From contig NZ_CP062948.1 of NCBI RefSeq assembly GCF_014898175.1, forward strand, positions 1,488,001-1,552,000: a stretch of 64,000 nucleotides of DNA, given 5' to 3'. Below the pieces are notes generated by a model. The model searched no databases and had not been told where the DNA came from. It saw only the letters and a list, made by a program, of their open reading frames with translations. This document shows, piece by piece, positions 39,711-48,893 of this stretch; position 1 is the first letter of the stretch, and every line of letters starts with the position of its first letter. This stretch comes from Bifidobacterium lemurum (GTDB lineage Bacteria > Actinomycetota > Actinomycetes > Actinomycetales > Bifidobacteriaceae). The translations under genes were made by a program, and so were the position numbers.

Positions 39711-42482
39711 TCAGGCCTTCGGCTTCTTGGCCGGCGGCTCGCCCAGCTCGCTGGATTCGATGGCGACCAGCGTTTCGGCGGCGGAACCGGCGGCATCCGC
39801 ATCGGCGGCCACGGCGGCCGAATCAGCGGCGGCGGCCTCCTCGGCGTGCTTCTCCACCAGATCGAACCTGCCGACCACACGGCCGGCCTGGGCGATGTCG
39901 CCCATCGAAGCCTTGATCGCATCCACACCCTCGCGGGCGGCGGACAGCGCCACGGAGAGGATCGGGGTCTTCATGGAGACCTTCGCCTCGGACTTGATCT
40001 TGCGCAGCTGCTCCACGGCCTTGCCGGCCCACGCGAGCACCTCGGGGGAGACACCCGTGGCGGCCTGCGCGTACGGTTCGGCGGTCGGCCAGGCGGCGCG
40101 GTGCACGGAGCCCTCGCCCTCGTGCATCCAGCTCCACACCTCTTCGGAGGCGTACGGCAGATACGGGGCGAGCAGACGCGCGAAGGCGTCCAGTCCCAGT
40201 CCCAGCGCGGTGCGCGCGGACTTCACGGCCGCCTCGGACGGCGCCTTGCCCTGCTCGTCGGCGGTGCCGTAGGCGCGGTTCTTCACCAGCTCGATGTAAT
40301 CGTCGCAGAACTGCCAGAAGAAGCTCTCAATCACCTCAAGCGCCTTGGAATGCTCGTAGGCGTTCAGCGCCTCGGTGGCCTGCGTGACCACAAGCGCCAG
40401 CTTGGCCATCGCGGCGCGGTCCAGCGGCTCGGTCACATCGGCCGGATTCCACGAGGCCACGGCCGACTCGCCCACATGATGATTCTCGTCCTCGCGGCCA
40501 ATCGCCAGCGCGAACTTGGTGGCGTTGAGCAGCTTGATCGCCAAACGGCGGCCGATCTTCATCTGGCCCTCGTCGTAGGTGGCGTCGAGGCCGAGGCGCG
40601 CGTTGGCGGACCAGTATCGCACGGCGTCCGCGCCGAACTTCTCGATCGGCTCGTTCGGCACCACGACGTTGCCCTTGGACTTCGACATCTTCTTATGGTC
40701 GGGGTCCAGAATCCAGCCCGACAGCGCGGCGTGCGCCCACGGCAGGCAGCCGTTCTCCAGATGCGCGCGGTCCACGGTCGAGAACAGCCAGGTGCGGATG
40801 ATGTCCTGTCCCTGCGGGCGCAGATCCATTGGGAAGGTGGCGTTGAACAGCGCCTGCGACTCCTCGTCAGGCTCGGCCCAGTGGGTCACGATCTGCGGGG
40901 TGAGCGAGGAGGTGGCCCACGTGTCCATGATGTCGTTCTCGGCGGTGAAGCCGCCGGGCACGTCGCGCTGCTCGGCGGTGTAGCCGGCCGGCACGTCGAT
41001 GGTCGGGTCGATGGGCAGCAGATCCTCGGACGGGACGATCGGGTTCGCGTAGTCCGGCTCGCCCGCCTCATCCAGCGGATACCACAGCGGGAACGGCACA
41101 CCGAAGAAGCGCTGGCGCGAGATCAGCCAGTCGCCGTTGAGGCCGTTCACCCAGTTCTCGTAGCGCACGCGCATGAAGTCGGGGTGGAACTCCAGCTCCT
41201 TGCCGCGCGCGATCAGCTCGGCGTTCAGCGTCTTGTCGGTGCCGCCGTTCTTCAGATACCACTGGCGCGAGGTGACGATCTCGAGCGGCTTGTCGCCCTT
41301 CTCGTAGAAGTTCGTCATACGCTTGGTGGGCGTCGGCTCGCCATCCAGGTCGCCGGACTCGCGCAGCTTGTCGACGATGATCTTACGGGCGGAGAACGTG
41401 GTCTTGCCGGCGGTTTCGGCGAACACGGCCCGTCCGGCCTCGCTCTCGATCCATTCCGGGATGTCCATCACGATGCGGCCGTTGCGCTGGATGATGGAGC
41501 GGGTGGGCAGCTTCAGCTCGCGCCACCACTGCACGTCGGTCACGTCGCCGAAGGTGCAGCACATGGCGATGCCTGCGCCCTTGTCCATCTCCGCGGCCGG
41601 ATGCGCGAGGATCGGCACCTTCACGCGGAACAGCGGGGAGTAGACCTCCTGTCCGAAGTACGGCTTGTAGCGCTCGTCGTCCGGGTGGGCGATCAGCGAG
41701 GTGCAGGCCGCGAGCAGTTCGGGGCGGGTGGTTTCGATGTAGATCGGAGTGCCATCCTCGAAACGGAAGGCCACCTTGTGATAGAAGCCGGGGTATTCGC
41801 GGCTTTCGAGCTCGGCCTGGGCCACGGCGGTCTGGAAGGTCACGTCCCACAGGCCCGGCGCGTCCTGCTGGTAGGCCTCGCCACGCGCGAGATTGCGCAG
41901 GAACGCCTTCTGGGCCACGCGGCGCGGATGCTCGCCGATGGTGTGGTAGGTCTGCGACCAGTCGACCGACAGGCCCAGACGGCGCCACAGCGCCTCGAAC
42001 AGCTTCTCATCCTGCGCGGTAAGCTTCTCGCACAGTTCGATGAAGTTCTGGCGGCTCACCGGCACCTGGTCCTTGGCGTCGATCTTCTTGCCGTCCGTGC
42101 CTTCGAACGGCGGCTCGAAATCGGGATCGTAGGGCATGGAGGTGTCCACGCGCACGCCGTAGTAGTTCTGCACGCGGCGTTCGGTGGGCAGGCCGTTGTC
42201 GTCCCAACCCATCGGGTAGAACACGTCGTAGCCCTGCATGCGCTTGAAACGGGCGATCACGTCCGTGTGCGTGTAGCTGAACACATGGCCCACATGCAGC
42301 GAACCGGAGACGGTGGGCGGCGGGGTGTCGATCGAATAGACGGCCTTGCGGTCGCGGGTGTTGCGGAACTGGTAGGTGCCGTCCTCGTCCCAGACGGCGC
42401 GCCATTTGTCCTCGAGCCCGTCCACGCCGACTTTGTCGGGCAGGGGGGTGAGGTGCGCGTTGATAGTAGTGCCTTCAGTCAT
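39711..42482 (-). CDS. valS: Valyl-tRNA synthetase
   Basis: 923 residues, a class I synthetase that charges tRNA(Val). The HIGH-type motif GSLHVGHVF and the KMSKS motif (DHKKMSKSKGN) are intact, together with the editing insert and the anticodon-binding domain. An Ala-rich C-terminal extension replaces a clear coiled coil. ATG 42482 starts the conserved sequence; the frame runs on upstream without support. Confidence 0.97.
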   Translation of the reverse strand: MTEGTTINAHLTPLPDKVGVDGLEDKWRAVWDEDGTYQFRNTRDRKAVYSIDTPPPTVSGSLHVGHVFSYTHTDVIARFKRMQGYDVFYPMGWDDNGLPTERRVQNYYGVRVDTSMPYDPDFEPPFEGTDGKKIDAKDQVPVSRQNFIELCEKLTAQDEKLFEALWRRLGLSVDWSQTYHTIGEHPRRVAQKAFLRNLARGEAYQQDAPGLWDVTFQTAVAQAELESREYPGFYHKVAFRFEDGTPIYIETTRPELLAACTSLIAHPDDERYKPYFGQEVYSPLFRVKVPILAHPAAEMDKGAGIAMCCTFGDVTDVQWWRELKLPTRSIIQRNGRIVMDIPEWIESEAGRAVFAETAGKTTFSARKIIVDKLRESGDLDGEPTPTKRMTNFYEKGDKPLEIVTSRQWYLKNGGTDKTLNAELIARGKELEFHPDFMRVRYENWVNGLNGDWLISRQRFFGVPFPLWYPLDEAGEPDYANPIVPSEDLLPIDPTIDVPAGYTAEQRDVPGGFTAENDIMDTWATSSLTPQIVTHWAEPDEESQALFNATFPMDLRPQGQDIIRTWLFSTVDRAHLENGCLPWAHAALSGWILDPDHKKMSKSKGNVVVPNEPIEKFGADAVRYWSANARLGLDATYDEGQMKIGRRLAIKLLNATKFALAIGREDENHHVGESAVASWNPADVTEPLDRAAMAKLALVVTQATEALNAYEHSKALEVIESFFWQFCDDYIELVKNRAYGTADEQGKAPSEAAVKSARTALGLGLDAFARLLAPYLPYASEEVWSWMHEGEGSVHRAAWPTAEPYAQAATGVSPEVLAWAGKAVEQLRKIKSEAKVSMKTPILSVALSAAREGVDAIKASMGDIAQAGRVVGRFDLVEKHAEEAAAADSAAVAADADAAGSAAETLVAIESSELGEPPAKKPKA

Positions 42483-42544
42483 AGGCCTGAGTTTATGCGC
42501 GTTGCATGACATAGCCGCGTGGCCGGTGCCGTGCCGCCGCCGCG

Positions 42545-44080
42545 CTATTGCGTCGTCACCGAGGCGAGTGGCAGACGCCGGTCGACCATGGCGGTCGGGT
42601 AGCCCGAAACCGTGGATTTCGCGACCACCGTGCACTGGCGCGCGTACAGCCATCCACTGGCCGCGTCCTCGCCGAGCACACGGGCGTAGGCGCGCATGCC
42701 CTCCTGGAAGTCGGTGTCGTTCGTGGCGGCCATCGCCTGCGCGTAGGCCTGCTGCGCGGCTTCGTCCTCATAGTGGTAGGGGGATTGCGAGCTGGAGAAC
42801 CCGCGGGCGTTGTCGCCTCCGGCGGTTTCGATGATGACCATGTCGTAGTCGTCGGCGGCGATGCGGTCGTTCACCTCGCCGTCGGCCAGCACCTCCAACC
42901 GCACGTCGAATCCGCCCGCCTGCAGCTGTTGGACGATGGTGTCCGCCAGCTCCTGATAGTCGTGCGACGCCACCAGATGGACCGTGCCCAGGTATCCGTA
43001 GGCGAAATACGAGAGCATGGATTGCGTTTGCGCCGGATCGTAGGGGTAGAGTCCGGTCAGATCCTCATAGCCGGGCTCCAGAGGGGTGAGCGGGCCTCCC
43101 AAGGCCTGCGCCGCGTCCGGTTGCGATTCGACGATGGCGTCGAGGTCGAGCGCGTGGCGGGCGGCTTTGCGCACCTGCTCGTCCGAGGTGATCGCATCGG
43201 TGCTGTTGTTGAACACCAGAACCACCGACGAGGTGCTCGCCCCCGTGGCGACGGTGATGGTGGGATCCGCGGCCACCGCGTCGGCGGCGGAGGCGGTGGA
43301 GGGGATGGCCAGTTCGATGGTGCCGTCCTGAAGCGCGTTGATCATCGACGTGTCGTCATCATAGTAGGTGAGCGTCACCGAAGCCGGCACGGAGGCGTCT
43401 GCCCAGTAGGATTCGTTGCGCTCGAGCGTGATGGATTCGCCTTCGCGGAAACGGCCGACGGTGAAGGGGCCGGATCCGACCGCCTCGTCCGCATAATCGA
43501 TGGAGGCCTGCTCGTCGAACACCACGCCCAATCGTCCGGACAGCGTGCGCGGCAGCGTGGGGTTGGGCGAGGATAGCGTGATGACGACGGTGGAGGCGTC
43601 GGGGGCTTCTACCGAGGAAAGCGCGCCCAGCTCGTCCACGTCGCTTGCCCCGCTGTTGACCGCGCGCTGCAGCGAGTAGACGACGTCCGCGGAGTCCAAC
43701 GTATGCCCGTTCGAGAATTCCACGCCGGAACGAATGGTGAAGGTGTAGGTCAGACCGTCGTCCGAGACGGTCCAATCGCTGGCCAGTCCGGCCTGCAGCG
43801 TGTTGCTCTGGTCGCATGTCACCAGGGTCTCGTACACATTGCCGATCAGCGCGCGTCCGGCCGCCTCGGCTGCGTCGGAGTCCTCGTCGAACAGGTCCAG
43901 CGAGGTGGCCGCGCCGCGCAGCCCGACCGCGACCGACGTGTCCGAACGGATGGAATCGCCCCTGCCTTCGTAATGACGTGTGACCAGCGACCATCCGATC
44001 CACAGCAGCGCGAACAGTCCGGCGGCGACGCCCACGAAAATTCCCCAACGTATCAACGCGTTGTCTCGTTGCTTATGCAT
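42545..44080 (-). CDS. Extracellular solute-binding protein, family 5 (peptide/nickel type)
   Basis: 511 residues. A short cytoplasmic N-terminus precedes a membrane helix (about 12-34); there is no lipobox cysteine, so it is an uncleaved-anchor form. The SBP family 5 signature is present (AAGRALIGNVYETLV, LASDWTVSDDGLTYTFTIRSGVEFSNG). No permease or ATPase genes are adjacent, so it is an orphan and may work with a transporter encoded elsewhere. Confidence 0.85.
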   Translation of the reverse strand: MHKQRDNALIRWGIFVGVAAGLFALLWIGWSLVTRHYEGRGDSIRSDTSVAVGLRGAATSLDLFDEDSDAAEAAGRALIGNVYETLVTCDQSNTLQAGLASDWTVSDDGLTYTFTIRSGVEFSNGHTLDSADVVYSLQRAVNSGASDVDELGALSSVEAPDASTVVITLSSPNPTLPRTLSGRLGVVFDEQASIDYADEAVGSGPFTVGRFREGESITLERNESYWADASVPASVTLTYYDDDTSMINALQDGTIELAIPSTASAADAVAADPTITVATGASTSSVVLVFNNSTDAITSDEQVRKAARHALDLDAIVESQPDAAQALGGPLTPLEPGYEDLTGLYPYDPAQTQSMLSYFAYGYLGTVHLVASHDYQELADTIVQQLQAGGFDVRLEVLADGEVNDRIAADDYDMVIIETAGGDNARGFSSSQSPYHYEDEAAQQAYAQAMAATNDTDFQEGMRAYARVLGEDAASGWLYARQCTVVAKSTVSGYPTAMVDRRLPLASVTTQ

Positions 44081-44154
44081 GGAACCCCAGTCTAGCCATG
44101 GCCATCGTCTGGGCTTCGTACGGACCGGTGCCCGCCGTGGCCTCCGCCCACGTC

Positions 44155-44856
44155 TCAGGGCGCGCTGGGACAGGTGTCGTTCAGCGGGCAGTCGGCGCAA
44201 TCGGGCCTGCGCGCGTGGCAGGTGGCGCGGCCGAACAGAATCAGTCTGTGGCTCAGATCCGTCCAATCGGACGGGTCGAAGCATGCGGTGATCTCCCGCT
44301 CGACCTTCACCGGGTCGGGCTGCGTCTGTCTCCAGTCGGCGCGCCAACGCAGACGTCCGGTCACCCTCAGCACATGCGTGTCCACGGGGAAGCCGGGCAC
44401 ACCGAACGCGTTGCCCAGCACGACGTTCGCGGTTTTGCGGCCCACGCCCGGCAGACTGGTCAGCTCCTCCATCGTGCGCGGCACCTCGCCGTCGAAGCGT
44501 TCGTCCAATGCGGCGGCCAATCCCAGCAGATGCTTGGTTTTCGCACGGTAGAAGCCCAGCGGGTGGATGATGTCCTCCACTTCCTGCGGATTCGCGGCGG
44601 CCAACGCGGCGGCGGTGGGGTAGGCGGCGAACAGGGCCGGGGTGACGGTGTTGACGCGTTTGTCGGTGGTCTGCGCGCTGAGCACCGTGGCGATGAGCAG
44701 CTGCAGCGGGGAGTTGAAATCCAACGCGCAGCGCGGCTCCGGGATCACCTCGCACAGCACGGCGTACTCCTCGTGCATGCGGGCCCGACGCGCGGCGGCG
44801 CTTTCGCGGCCGGTGGGACGCGCGGATTCCCGCCGTTGGTTTTCTTCGGTATCCAT
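44155..44856 (-). CDS. nth: Endonuclease III
   Basis: 233 residues. A base-excision-repair DNA glycosylase/AP lyase for oxidised pyrimidines. The helix-hairpin-helix LPGVGRKTANVV contains the catalytic Lys; the catalytic Asp is in VDTHV; and the iron-sulphur cluster has C-x6-C-x2-C-x5-C at the C-terminus (CHARRPDCADCPLNDTC). The divergence in length is small. It is followed by the solute-binding protein gene. Confidence 0.95.
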   Translation of the reverse strand: MDTEENQRRESARPTGRESAAARRARMHEEYAVLCEVIPEPRCALDFNSPLQLLIATVLSAQTTDKRVNTVTPALFAAYPTAAALAAANPQEVEDIIHPLGFYRAKTKHLLGLAAALDERFDGEVPRTMEELTSLPGVGRKTANVVLGNAFGVPGFPVDTHVLRVTGRLRWRADWRQTQPDPVKVEREITACFDPSDWTDLSHRLILFGRATCHARRPDCADCPLNDTCPSAP

Positions 44857-44919
44857 GGCGCACCTCGCCGTCGTTCATGATGGTTGCGGTATGGCCGCAT
44901 CGGCGCGCGACCGCCGCCA

Positions 44920-45672
44920 CTACTTGTTGTGCGCGGCCGCGGCCTTCGCGGCGTCGTCCTCCTGCTCGTCGTCGGGAGGGTCGAAACGGTACCCCACATT
45001 GCGCACGGTGCCGATGAGATGCTCGTATTCGCCGCCGAGCTTGGCTCGCAGACGGCGGATATGCACGTCGACCGTGCGGGTGCCGCCGTAATAGTCGTAG
45101 CCCCACACCTCCTGCAGCAGCTGCGCGCGCGTGAACACGCGGCCGGGATGCTGCACCAGGTATTTGAGCAGTTCGAATTCCTTATAGGCCAGATCGATGG
45201 GCCGGCCGTGCAGGGAGGCGGTGTATCCGTTGGTATCCACGATCAGATCGCCGGAACGCAGTTGGCCGTCCTCGACGGCCGTGTTCGTCTCGCCGACCCC
45301 GCCCGTCATCGCGCCGGCGGGAGCGTTGCCGCGTTCCGACACCAGGCGCAAGCGTCCCTCGACCTCGGCCGGGGAGGCGGTGGACACCACCACGTCGGCG
45401 ATGCCCCACTGGGAGTTGACCACGGTGAATCCACCCTCGGTCAGTACCAGCACGATCGGCGTGGACAGGCCGGAGGCGTGGATCAGTCGGCAAAGCGTTT
45501 TGGCGGTGGCCAGATCGTCGCGCGCGTCGAGAAACAGAATCGTGTTCTCCGGCATTTTGATCAGGCTGTCCGCGTCCATGGGCAGCACGCGCACGCGGTG
45601 GGAGAGCAGGGCCAACGACGGCAGCACAGTGGCGGGATCGCTGGCGAACGTCATCAGCGTCAGATCCGTCAC
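44920..45672 (-). CDS. GlnR-like orphan winged-helix response regulator
   Basis: 250 residues. A degenerate receiver domain (only one acidic residue, in TILFLDAR, of the usual set) is followed by an OmpR-type winged helix (YKEFELLKYLVQHPGRVFTRAQLL ... TVDVHIRRLRAKL ... VRNVGYRF). This fits the GlnR/orphan regulator group in actinobacteria; no sensor kinase is adjacent. GTG 45672 has GGAGGGAG 5 bases upstream and is preferred to ATG 45705. Targets unknown. Confidence 0.78.
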   Translation of the reverse strand: MTDLTLMTFASDPATVLPSLALLSHRVRVLPMDADSLIKMPENTILFLDARDDLATAKTLCRLIHASGLSTPIVLVLTEGGFTVVNSQWGIADVVVSTASPAEVEGRLRLVSERGNAPAGAMTGGVGETNTAVEDGQLRSGDLIVDTNGYTASLHGRPIDLAYKEFELLKYLVQHPGRVFTRAQLLQEVWGYDYYGGTRTVDVHIRRLRAKLGGEYEHLIGTVRNVGYRFDPPDDEQEDDAAKAAAAHNK

Positions 45673-45854
45673 GATGACTCCCTCCACTTGTTGGGTTCGT
45701 TCCATGCCGTCGCGCCTGCGGGAATCTCGTGTGACATGGCCGCGGGCACGGGTTTAAGCCGTCTTACGCGGCTGTTCACATTGTACGCGCCCATCATGGA
45801 CACCATCGCGCATCGTCCGTTCACACGCCGTTAACGTGCGCGACATGATGGAAA

Positions 45855-45899
45855 GGCGTGGAAAACCGCCGTTTCTCCACGCCGTCGGTGCGGTTTTCC
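45855..45899 (+). promoter_or_regulatory. Two mutually exclusive hairpins upstream of a membrane protein gene
   Basis: GGCGTGG (45855-45861) can pair with CCACGCC (45877-45883), or GGAAAACCG (45860-45868) with CGGTTTTCC (45891-45899). The two stems overlap, so only one can form. The pair lies about 55 bases before the start at 45954, and a switch-like leader is possible. Confidence 0.5.
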
Positions 45900-45953
45900 C
45901 AAGGCGGGTCGTAGGATGGTGACGAGAATGTTTCGGTAGGCAGGAGGCAAGAG

Positions 45954-46670
45954 ATGACCCGCACCCCCGAGGAACGCACGCGAAGCAAGGTCGCGCCCAT
46001 GCTGCTGGCGCAGGCCACCGCATACCTGCTGTTGGCGCTGGCCGCCATGCTGTCGGTCGCCGCCGGTTGGACGGACGGCGGCGAGTCGGGCGTGTGGGCC
46101 CGGATTCCAAGCCTTGTCGCCATCGCCGCGGTGTTGCTGGTATTCGTGGCCTGTTGGCCGTTGCGCGCCACCTTCGCCGATCGTGTGGCCTCCGTGGTCT
46201 TCGGCGTGATGTCCGTGGTGTTCGCCGTCACCCCTCTGGTGTGGACGATGGGCTTGCTGGAGAGGTCCGCGAAATTCGCGCAATGCGACGCGTGGGCGTT
46301 GGGCGCGGGCGGACTGCTGGTGCTGCTGGTGGTGTTCGCCTTCGGGCGGCAGATGGCGCGTGAGGAGCGCTCGCATCTGATCCGCTCGCTTTCGCATTCC
46401 GTGACTTCCGGCACCGCGGCCATCTCCGTGGGTGGATGGGCCTTCCTGCCCACGCTGCTGGCCGCCGTTCCCGAGAGCACGGAGGCGGTCGTCGCGCTTG
46501 TGGTGATCGTGGTCTTCGCCCTCGCGCTCGCCTTCGCCTCCGTGTATTGGCTGCGTGAGGTCGATCCCGATCCCGCCGCCCGCCATCCGTGGGTCGGCGT
46601 CGGCATGCTGCCGGTGATGCTGATGGGCGTGACCGTCGCGCTCGCCACACTGGTGCTGACGCGCCTGTAG
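45954..46670 (+). CDS. Hypothetical membrane protein (about 6-7 spans)
   Basis: 238 residues, strongly hydrophobic with about seven spans; the first begins near residue 15 and the last ends near the C-terminus. A single short basic segment (RQMAREERSHLIRS) forms the main cytoplasmic loop. No family is recognised. A good AGGAGG site precedes the ATG. It is convergent with mntP. Confidence 0.65.
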   Translation: MTRTPEERTRSKVAPMLLAQATAYLLLALAAMLSVAAGWTDGGESGVWARIPSLVAIAAVLLVFVACWPLRATFADRVASVVFGVMSVVFAVTPLVWTMGLLERSAKFAQCDAWALGAGGLLVLLVVFAFGRQMAREERSHLIRSLSHSVTSGTAAISVGGWAFLPTLLAAVPESTEAVVALVVIVVFALALAFASVYWLREVDPDPAARHPWVGVGMLPVMLMGVTVALATLVLTRL

Positions 46671-46848
46671 TTCCACGGCGGTTCCCCGGGGTCGCCGGGC
46701 GGCGGTCGCCACGGTCGCAGGGTGGATGGTCTCCACGGTCGGTGGCGCGTCACGCCTGGGATCTGATCGGCAATCATCATCTGGGTGGCGGGCCGTCACG
46801 GGCGGCGGTGCGCCACGTCCGGGCTTTGGATGGCGCGCCACCCGATCG

Positions 46849-46886
46849 GCCCGCTTCCTAAGACGGTCCCGCCTCAGGAAGCGGGC
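46849..46886. terminator. Hairpin between convergent genes
   Basis: GCCCGCTTCCT/AGGAAGCGGGC, 11-base perfect arms with a 16-base loop, between the membrane protein gene and mntP. It could end both transcripts. The stretch 46675-46848 carries iterated GGTGGCGCGTCA/TGGCGCGCCACC-like words in both orientations. Confidence 0.65.
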
Positions 46887-46896
46887 GAGGGTGTGT

Positions 46897-47463
46897 TTAC
46901 AGGACGAGTATGCCCATATGCTCCAGCAGCACTTTGAAGCCGATCACAATCAGCACGACGCCGCCGGCGATCTGCGCGGGCTTCTGCCAGCGGGCGCCGA
47001 ACAAGCGGCCGATGCACAGTCCGCCGGCTGAGAACAGGCCTGTGGTCACGCCGATGAGGGCGACGGACAGCCAGATGTTCACCTCCATGAAGGCGAAGCT
47101 CACCCCCACGGCGAAGGCGTCAATCGAGGTGGCCACGGCCAACGGCAGCATATGACGCCAATCGAAATCGGGGGTCTCGGTCTCGTTGCCCTCATCTTCG
47201 CCGAAGGCTTCGCGCACCATATTGCCGCCGATCAGCAGCAGCAGCGCGAAGATGATCCAATGGTCGAAGGCCTCCACATACGAGCTGAACGTGGATGCGG
47301 CGAAAAAGCCCAGAATCGGAAACAGCGCTTGGAATCCGCCGAACCACAGCGCGGTTTTCAGCGCGTCTTGGGCGCGGAGCCTGCGCACGGTCAGACCTTT
47401 GCCGACTGCGACGGCGAAAGCGTCCATGGAAACGGAAATAGCGATGATCAGTGTCTGTAACAT
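46897..47463 (-). CDS. mntP: Manganese efflux pump MntP
   Basis: 188 residues with six membrane spans in two similar halves. Each half has the conserved acidic motif (SVSMDAFAVAVGKG and ATSIDAFAVGVSFA) that carries Mn(II). It exports excess manganese. The start ATG has no ribosome site and is preceded by a structured leader, which suggests RNA-level control. Confidence 0.93.
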   Translation of the reverse strand: MLQTLIIAISVSMDAFAVAVGKGLTVRRLRAQDALKTALWFGGFQALFPILGFFAASTFSSYVEAFDHWIIFALLLLIGGNMVREAFGEDEGNETETPDFDWRHMLPLAVATSIDAFAVGVSFAFMEVNIWLSVALIGVTTGLFSAGGLCIGRLFGARWQKPAQIAGGVVLIVIGFKVLLEHMGILVL

Positions 47464-47478
47464 GTCGGTTCAAGGGTT

Positions 47479-47552
47479 CATCCCGACGAGAAGCTCCCCT
47501 CGGGATGGGCCTCGACGGGTGCCCTTAACCACCCGCCTACGCCTCGGGGAGC
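47479..47552 (-). promoter_or_regulatory. Structured leader of mntP, possible metal-responsive RNA
   Basis: On the minus strand, GCUCCCC (47552-47546) can pair with GGGGAGC (47499-47493), enclosing CACC/GGTG-type stem 47535-47530 with 47521-47516. A second stem, CAUCCCGA (47507-47500) with UCGGGAUG (47486-47479), holds GGGGAGC in its loop, so the two long helices form a pseudoknot or exclude each other. It ends 16 bases before the mntP ATG. mntP genes are often under Mn riboswitches, but I do not see the GGGGAGUAG signature of yybP-ykoY. Confidence 0.5.
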
Positions 47553-47715
47553 GTCGACATTCAAACTGCCGGGTTGCACGGCTTTGAATCCAGTTGAATG
47601 CTGTTCGAGCAGCCAACGCGAATTACCAGACCGATTGTAACACGGCGCAGGGCTGGTGGTTCGGGCGCGGTGGGGCGTAGCTGGCACGGTGGGTCGACGA
47701 TTGGCGTGTCGCGGC

Positions 47716-47746
47716 TTGACTTGGAGCCAACTCCAAATCGTATGGT
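47716..47746 (+). promoter_or_regulatory. MerR-type promoter and operator
   Basis: TTGACT (-35) and TATGGT (-10) are separated by 19 bases, the long spacer of MerR-activated promoters, with the palindrome TTGGAG-CCAA-CTCCAA (47721-47736) in the spacer. It drives the merR gene starting at 47771. Confidence 0.85.
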
Positions 47747-47770
47747 GGATTCACCGCGAAAGGAGGACGT

Positions 47771-48229
47771 ATGGCGAGCATCAAAGAGGTGGCGGAACGG
47801 TACCACGTGAGTCAGGACACGTTGCGCTACTACGAACGCGTGGGCATGATTCCGCCGGTCACACGGACTTCCGGAGGTATCCGGGACTACGGGGACGAGG
47901 ACCTCAGATGGGTGGAGCTGGCCATCTGCACACGCAACGCCGGCATGCCCGTGGAGGCGATGATTGAATACGTGCGGCTGTTCCGCATGGGCGACGAGAC
48001 CATCCCCGCGAGATTGAGTCTGCTGAACGAGCAGATGGAGGTTCTGCGGGCGCAGTTGGCGAACATCGAAGACACGATGGAGCGGCTCGCCTACAAAATC
48101 GACCGTTACGAACAGGCCTTGCGGACCGGACGCTTGGTATGGGATGACGCAAGTCCGGAGAATGGCGGGCGGGAACGGCGAAGCCAAGACAATGACGGGC
48201 AAAGCGATCCCGACGAATCCAATGATTGA
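47771..48229 (+). CDS. MerR-family regulator (organic-stress type)
   Basis: 152 residues. An N-terminal winged helix (IKEVAERYHVSQDTLRYYERVGMIPPVTRTSGGIRDYGDEDLRW) and a long dimerisation helix; no metal-binding cysteine motif. It resembles the AdhR/NmlR branch, which responds to aldehyde or disulphide stress. The 19-base spacer promoter upstream suggests autoregulation. The acetyltransferase gene begins 19 bases downstream, probably in the same operon. Confidence 0.85.
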   Translation: MASIKEVAERYHVSQDTLRYYERVGMIPPVTRTSGGIRDYGDEDLRWVELAICTRNAGMPVEAMIEYVRLFRMGDETIPARLSLLNEQMEVLRAQLANIEDTMERLAYKIDRYEQALRTGRLVWDDASPENGGRERRSQDNDGQSDPDESND

Positions 48230-48248
48230 TGGAAAGGTGAATCACGCG

Positions 48249-48839
48249 ATGACAACGGAATGCAACAAAGGATACGTATATGAGCTGATGGACCAGGGAG
48301 GGCCCACGGATGTGCGCGAACCGTACTTCGCCGAGGCTGCGAAAGAGATGATGCGTGCCCGGACGCTGTGCGCCAAAGCGAATGCGATGCTGCCGGACGA
48401 CCCTTCATATATTCGCCATCTTGAGGAACTGTTCGGTCGAGAGCTTGATGACGTTCGCATCCTGACCCCGTTCATCTGTGATTTCGGCAACCGCGTGACG
48501 TTCGGTCGGAACGTGTTCATCAACCATTCCGCTATTCTGTCGGCGTCGGGCGGCATCGAATTCGGCGACGGCGTGATGGTCGCTCCGGGCGTACGCATCG
48601 CCACGATCAACCATGATATGAACGAGCGGCACACTATGTACACGTATGGCAAGGTCACCATTGGACGTAATGCGTGGATCGGCATGAACGTGACCATTTG
48701 CCCAAGCGTGACGATCGGCGAGTGCGCCGTCGTCGGTGCCGGTGCCGTCGTGACCAAGGATGTGCCCGATTATGCCGTCGTCGCCGGTGTTCCGGCTAAG
48801 GTCATCCGATATCTCGACCCCGCCGACCAGCGCGAATAA
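48249..48839 (+). CDS. Maltose/galactoside O-acetyltransferase-like hexapeptide protein
   Basis: 196 residues. A left-handed beta-helix acetyltransferase of the LacA/Maa group: an N-terminal Mac domain (YFAEAAKEMMRARTLCAKANAML), repeats GxxVFINHSAIL, the catalytic His in ATINHDMNERH and the C-terminal GVPAKVIRYL. It transfers acetyl groups to a sugar, probably as part of sugar overflow or detoxification. AAGGTG precedes ATG 48249. Confidence 0.88.
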   Translation: MTTECNKGYVYELMDQGGPTDVREPYFAEAAKEMMRARTLCAKANAMLPDDPSYIRHLEELFGRELDDVRILTPFICDFGNRVTFGRNVFINHSAILSASGGIEFGDGVMVAPGVRIATINHDMNERHTMYTYGKVTIGRNAWIGMNVTICPSVTIGECAVVGAGAVVTKDVPDYAVVAGVPAKVIRYLDPADQRE

Positions 48840-48893
48840 CGGACGGCTGCCGACCGCTTTTCGTTCTCCCGAGAGATCCTCAACCGGGCATGT

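Noticed and set aside
39669..42509. Open frame of 946 codons opposite valS
   Set aside because: Antisense shadow; valS has intact synthetase motifs throughout and the antisense product is low-complexity.
47464..47640. yybP-ykoY manganese riboswitch
   Set aside because: Position before mntP is right, but the GGGGAGUAG signature and partner loop could not be found; kept only as a candidate structured leader.
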